Below the pieces are notes generated by a model. The model saw only the letters and a list, made by a program, of their open reading frames with translations. It was not told where the DNA came from and made no database searches. 64,000 bases of DNA from Rhynochetos jubatus (taxonomy: Eukaryota; Chordata; Aves; Eurypygiformes; Rhynochetidae), in assembly GCA_027574665.1 (NCBI GenBank), contig CM050690.1, positions 73,141,433-73,205,432 on the forward strand, given 5' to 3'. The position numbers and the translations under genes are program-made. Of the stretch, positions 60,501 through 64,000 are shown in pieces; positions within the stretch are counted from its first letter, which is position 1; each line of letters starts with the position of its first letter.

Positions 60501-61132
60501 GTCCCTAAGCACTTTATCCACATATCTTTTAAATACATCCAGGTGAGCCCGCAGATACCCACCAACTGACTCTGCTGGGATGAAAGCATGCTGCCTGTGT
60601 AGGAAGAGCCCAGCAGAGCCCTGGAAGTGCCCTCATCATAATTCCTGCCCCCAGAGTCTCCCAGACACACAGGGGCTCAGCTTATAGCCCCACAGGTCTT
60701 TTCTGGTCACCAGCACCCATCTCCACCGCGGTGAGGACATGGCATCTGCGCACTGTGCAAAGAGAGCCATCCACCTCGTGCTCCCAGGGACACTTCCCAC
60801 CCCATGGAGGAACATCGTGGCCCCTGTAGAGGCTTTCGCAGCACACCGAGGTTTGCTACCCTCCATCCCCAGAGCTTCACCCTACCACAACCCAGCTGAT
60901 AGTGTCCTGAGCCCTGGCGTGGCCGTCAGCCCCAGTCCTCTCTGCATACATCCTGCACTGGGTAGGATACACAGCAACCTTGCAGCAGAGGGGCAGCGAA
61001 ACCTGCTTTGCTGCAGGTAAGAAGCTTCTTACCTGTTTCCTTGTGTTCTCCGTAGTTATTGAGGTTCGGATATTCCCCCTCCTGTGCTGTCAACAGAGGT
61101 GTGAGGAGCAGAAATGCCCATCGCAGGGTCAT
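36104..61132 (-). CDS. Gene C: sushi/FN3 receptor-type tyrosine phosphatase, R2B-like (1500 aa)
   Basis: Exons (minus): 61132-61033, 53337-53113, 52663-52421, 52018-51776, 50935-50693, 49604-49362, 49227-48985, 48422-48132, 47748-47651, 47135-46943, 46723-46612, 46475-46229, 46013-45974, 45446-45341, 45168-45101, 44850-44708, 44577-44490, 43891-43821, 43406-43370, 42573-42476, 42286-42170, 41058-40901, 40822-40687, 39842-39693, 39516-39417, 39048-38969, 38540-38406, 38000-37875, 37303-37146, 36881-36746, 36178-36104. They sum to 1501 codons in one frame. Order: signal peptide, six sushi-like modules, two FN3-like, R2B membrane-proximal module, transmembrane helix (~851-875), PTP D1 and D2. 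It dephosphorylates phosphotyrosine at the inner plasma membrane (family role). Kinship to PTPRK/M/T/U rests on the membrane-proximal and D2 regions, but MAM and Ig domains are absent. No named orthologue recognised. Confidence 0.82.
39693..44850 (-). other. Gene C PTP domain D1 (catalytic)
   Basis: All motif landmarks of an active PTP are seen: KNRY phosphotyrosine loop (~967-970), [11 protein letters not shown] loop with Asp ~1102 (LLWPDHGVP), P-loop [10 protein letters not shown] with Cys ~1135 and Arg ~1141 (split by an intron after HC-AG), and the Q-loop region MVQTKEQY. The domain opens with [19 protein letters not shown]. Exons g and h (158 and 136 nt) have the same lengths as the matching D2 exons, reflecting the ancient domain duplication. 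Confidence 0.9.
40391..40506 (-). mobile_element. Short CR1 3'-end fragment in gene C intron
   Basis: AATCGCAGAATGGTTTAGGTTGGAAG, GGACCTTAAAGGCCATCCAG and CCACTAGACCAGGCTGCTCAAAGCC are reversed CR1 3'-end motifs. It lies in the intron between D1 exons at 40687 and 39842. Confidence 0.85.
45341..45446 (-). other. Gene C transmembrane exon
   Basis: Encodes [20 protein letters not shown], then [16 protein letters not shown]. It starts at the same G-Q position as the transmembrane exons of A and B but is otherwise different, showing that the B/C near-identity stops upstream of it. A lysine/arginine-rich juxtamembrane exon follows (45168-45101, [10 protein letters not shown]). Confidence 0.78.
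45885..48545 (-). repeat. Right arm of B/C inverted near-identical repeat
   Basis: Reverse-complement partner of 29985-33380, with a 12.5 kb spacer between arms. It covers gene C exons from the first FN3 module to the last ectodomain exon plus flanking introns. Confidence 0.85.
45974..48422 (-). other. Gene C FN3 and R2B membrane-proximal exons
   Basis: Exons 48422-48132, 47748-47651, 47135-46943, 46723-46612, 46475-46229 and 46013-45974 repeat the gene B modules with only two amino-acid differences noticed: Lys to Asn in LRW(K/N)ALP and Arg to His in PL(R/H)PIA. Introns match as well. The six exon lengths (291, 98, 193, 112, 247, 40) agree with gene B. Confidence 0.82.
48985..53337 (-). other. 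Gene C block of six in-frame sushi-like exons
   Basis: Six phase 1-1 exons, five of exactly 243 nt and the first of 225 nt. Each has four cysteines and starts C-x-R-P-x-W-D ([27 protein letters not shown] twice, [18 protein letters not shown]). The second and third from the left in gene order after 52421 (51776-52018 and 50693-50935) look identical base for base. Three of the later ones share the CIDGFQP and [12 protein letters not shown] wording with genes A and B. Confidence 0.8.
49605..52140 (-). repeat. Tandem sushi-exon duplication in gene C
   Basis: Sushi exons at 50693-50935 and 51776-52018 recur with a 1083-base period, and their introns also match over most of their length. A third, more diverged unit ends at the exon at 49362-49604 (1331-base offset). 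The array is the likely source of sushi-number differences among paralogues. Confidence 0.8.
53912..54093 (-). other. Out-of-frame sushi-like exon of gene C
   Basis: After an acceptor (CACACAG) the minus strand encodes a compact classic sushi domain: [23 protein letters not shown], then [10 protein letters not shown], with all four cysteines. The only good donor (CAAG/GTTAAG) makes it 182 nt, which is not a multiple of three. Splicing it between exon 1 and the next sushi exon (both phase 1) would shift the frame. It is left out of the gene model; it may be skipped, need another exon, or use a donor I missed. Confidence 0.5.
54094..61032 (-). other. Gene C long first intron
   Basis: About 7 kb with no recognisable exon. 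Contents noted: a poly-T/AT-rich patch at 55930-55965, a short decamer-like repeat (TTTACTCTAG, three copies) near 58860-58890, and a CR1 piece at 60408-60546. The last 400 bases before exon 1 resemble intron 1 of gene A on the other strand. Confidence 0.5.
60408..60546 (-). mobile_element. CR1 3'-end fragment
   Basis: CATAGAATCCTAGAACCTTT, TTGGAAAAGACCTTTAAGAT and CATCAAATCCAACC, then CTAACATTGC: a reversed 3' end of a CR1 subfamily different from the other copies in the window. Confidence 0.85.
61033..61132 (-). other. Gene C signal-peptide exon
   Basis: ATG at 61132 begins [17 protein letters not shown], a clear signal peptide, followed by a short acidic stretch and a donor (GAAACAG/GTAAGAAG) identical to that of gene B exon 1. 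Like the first exons of A and B it ends in phase 1. The adjoining intron (60640-61030) is related, in opposite orientation, to intron 1 of gene A. A 7.7 kb first intron follows, so linkage to the sushi exons is by homology and phase, not by direct proof. Confidence 0.75.
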
Positions 61133-64000
61133 GTTTGCTTACGCCTCCAGTTCAGGACCGAGGTCCCTGTCCTGCCGGCAGCCTCACAGCACACCTGCCT
61201 GACTGCAAGAGTTGCAAGAACAGAAAGGAAACAGCCACGAAGAGAAAGCACATATGTTGCAAGAGGAAGAAGAGGAAGCTTCCCTTTCCAATGAGGGAAG
61301 CTCTGACAGCGTCAGCACTGGTTGTGTTCTTCTCTTCTGCGCACCAGGGCAGATTCATGCCCCTTTTGCGGGCTTGCTGCTCTCTGATGTCTTGCCTGGG
61401 AACTGCAGTTTTTGGGCTTGCTGGCAGGAGCAGCTGCTAGCCACACCTGCTGTGTTGCCCCTGCTCCGGGCACAGATCTGAGCTGTCCAGAAGGACATGT
61501 GAGCTGTGCTGGTTCATGACTGGGGTTTTCCAGGAAGATGTAGCTTCCATACTCACACAGCGAAGTCAAGCAGAGACTACAACACCTTGTTACTGCCTGA
61601 TAAGGACTGAGATAAAAAGGACTTTCGAAGTGGGCTGATGATCTTAATTACCTGGCAGTGCATGCCATGGGCAGGAAAGCCAAGGTTTTGGCAAAAGTGG
61701 CTGGGTGCTCAAGACTGGGCTGAGAGCAGATGCTCTGGGACAGCTGGTGAGAGCCCTGGGGACCTGGAGCCCAAGAGTCATGGCAGGTAGTGTTGCCAAG
61801 AGATGCTGGGAGTGGGAATGACCATGAAGGGTGAGAAGGCAGCACAGGCACAGTGATGGTCAGGTGAGGGTCTGCCGGTGGGTCTTTCTGTGAGGCTGGA
61901 GGCTGGTGACACTGGCCACGGCAGCAGACCTGACCATCAGAGCTGGCCCAGGGCAAGGAGCCCTTGTTGGATGTGCTTGGCCCACATCCCACCTGAAACA
62001 TGCAGCTGGGAGAAAAACAAGCCCTGAAATATTTTCTGAGGCTTCACAGCTGGGCTGCAGCCCCCTGTGATGGCCTTTTTCTTTCTTGTGCTCTTCAGCA
62101 AGGCCCGGTTTTCCCAAGCCTGGGGTCAGGCTCTGCTCTCTGTGGATGCACACCCTTCACTTGCTCTGCACACCCTGCAACGCCTTTATTCAGCAGCATC
62201 GAGCAGGCCCATGTGGGGTGACCCTCTGCAAATACACCCTCTCCAGCCACTCCAAAAATCTGACCCTGAGCAAAACATGGTACAAGTCTTGGTTTGTTTT
62301 TTTCTGCAGTTCTGGTGCTTGAGGGCAGATACTCCAGCAGTCTTTCACCTCTCAGGGACAGAGCTGGCGTCTGCCCAGCAACCTTCCTTGTGCCCTCCTA
62401 TGCTCAGAAAGACAGTCTCAGCCTCTTCTTCCTTGTCTGTGTTTCACCTCTACCTGCAACAGAGCTGGCAGGGCCAGTGGTGTACCCCAGGAGCCAACCT
62501 TTTTATTTACTTTGCTCAGGTATGAAGCTCACCCATAGAGAGTTCACCATACTCAGACACACTTGCCCTGGAGTTACAAGTGCAGAGTCAGGATCCTGGC
62601 ATTGCAGCTGGGCACAGCCTGGGAGGTAGCTGTGCTCTGCCTGGGGTGGGAGGTTTGTGGGGGCGGAGGGAAGCAACTGCTCCTCTGCCACCAGCAACAG
62701 CAGCAACTCAGATGTCACCTCTCCCTGCCTCTTGGTGCTTCTGGGTCTTTCAAGAGATAACTAAAGGGCTGCAAAAGAAAACTGTATCACTAGGAATAGG
62801 TTCCTCATTTGGAGATTCTTTGGAAAATTAGTAGGGAAATACCATACATTAAAAAAAGTCACATGCCAGTTCCCTCTGTGCAGCAGTCCCAGCACACTGG
62901 TTCTCAGCTCCTGTGTTAACAGCATATGGCACGTCCAAAAGTCCTTCATTACCCCATCCGAAACCTCTGAAGCCATGGAGGAAGTATGGCGCAAGCAGTT
63001 GCCAGTAAGACCACTTGCTCTCTCACTCTCTCACTCTTCACACTTCCCCTTGCTCCACATCAGAAAAATCCAGCCTTGAGCGTAACCCTCGCTGTTGCAC
63101 AGAGAACGGAGGGGTGTTGCAAGCCAGAACCACCTTCCCCAGTGGGTCCAGCAGCTATGAGCTCCAGTCACACCAGGCAAACCCAAAGCCACAAAGACAG
63201 CTTTGGTTTGCTTGCAACAAGACAGGATGCAGGTGTCCTTGGGCTTCTGGGAGGGTCTGGGAGGTCCCACCGCCTGCCCCGTGCCACCCTGTCACAGAGC
63301 GCAGGTCTGGCACAGCCGGGAGGATGGGCAGGCTGTATTTCAGCAGGGTGTAGGCAAGGACCTGCGCCCTGCAGCAATGCCAGGGTCCAGGCACGTGTCC
63401 CGTTTCGCCACAAGCCTCATGTTGTGCCGGCATTTGAGCCAGGTTTCGTAGCAATCTTTCTGCCCCAAGGGGATGTCAGTCCTAACCTCAGGGGACGTGC
63501 TGTCCTGCCCACCCTACAGGCGTTGGTGCAGATTTGAAGCTCTTGAAGTGTTTGCAGAAAAACTTGCTGGCTGTTTCTACAGGCTGTTCTTCACTCTCTT
63601 TTTTGTCTTATCAAGCTTTTACACCTTACCTGACTGATGCTACTTTTTGTCATCTAGCCTTGACTTCAGCTCTTTGAAGGGGCATCTCTGTTGCGACCAA
63701 CCTCTGGCCCTGGTTGTTAGCCCTGCTGGTCCCTCTTTACATTTTCATACCGGGAGCCCTGAAAGGCTGCCTTAAATCTTTGTGAGCTTGCTGGACACTG
63801 TGTGACTGTGCTACTTCTTTTAGCTTCATTTTATCCAAGTTTCCTCATTTCATACATTTCCCCATTCTGAAGCTGAACCAGATGCCACTGAAATTTTCAG
63901 TGTTCGGTCATTGTGCAGGGTCATGGAAACGGAGCGTGTTGTGGCTATCACCAACGGACAGCTCTTTCCTGGGAACATGTTCAGCCCAGTCCTGCACAGA
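61133..64000. other. Upstream flank of gene C, no gene recognised
   Basis: The gene C promoter should lie at the left end. No CpG island, exon, RNA gene or clear repeat was recognised in the remainder. Confidence 0.45.

Overview
The window looks like bird nuclear DNA. It is GC-rich with sparse, intron-split genes. It carries several CR1 LINE fragments, the dominant avian repeat, and one long terminal repeat whose 5' end resembles common avian LTRs. The left edge is anchored by exon 1 of TESK1 (minus strand), sitting in a strong CpG island. I cannot name the species.

Layout. 1-3.5 kb: TESK1 exon 1, part of its first intron, and its CpG-island promoter. 3.5-14.9 kb: no recognisable gene; a solo LTR and two CR1 pieces. 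14.9-23.8 kb: gene A (plus strand), a type I membrane receptor. 23.8-26.9 kb: duplicated 3' ends and a CR1. 26.9-34.9 kb: gene B (plus), a related receptor. 35.3-61.1 kb: gene C (minus), a large receptor-type tyrosine phosphatase whose 3' end converges on gene B. 61.1-64 kb: sequence upstream of gene C with no recognised gene.

Genes A, B and C are paralogues with a shared plan: signal-peptide exon, one or more 4-cysteine sushi/CCP-like exons, fibronectin-III-like modules, a transmembrane exon, then very different cytoplasmic tails. C has tandem PTP domains: D1 keeps every catalytic motif and D2 is altered. Its membrane-proximal region and phosphatases resemble the R2B receptor phosphatases (PTPRK/M/T/U), but sushi modules stand where MAM and Ig would be expected. 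B keeps an almost identical membrane-proximal ectodomain but ends 14 residues after the membrane. A has no phosphatase; its tail carries a complete ITAM consensus (E-x-x-Y-x-x-L-x8-Y-x-x-I), split across two exons.

Taken together, the locus looks like a paired-receptor cluster: an ITAM (probably activating) receptor, a tail-less form and a phosphatase (probably dampening) receptor. Their ectodomains appear to be kept alike by recent duplication or gene conversion, including a 2.6 kb inverted near-identity between B and C that stops before the transmembrane exons. The exon models of A (608 aa), B (492 aa) and C (1500 aa) each stay in frame throughout. The signalling roles are inference from motifs; ligands and expression cannot be seen from sequence.
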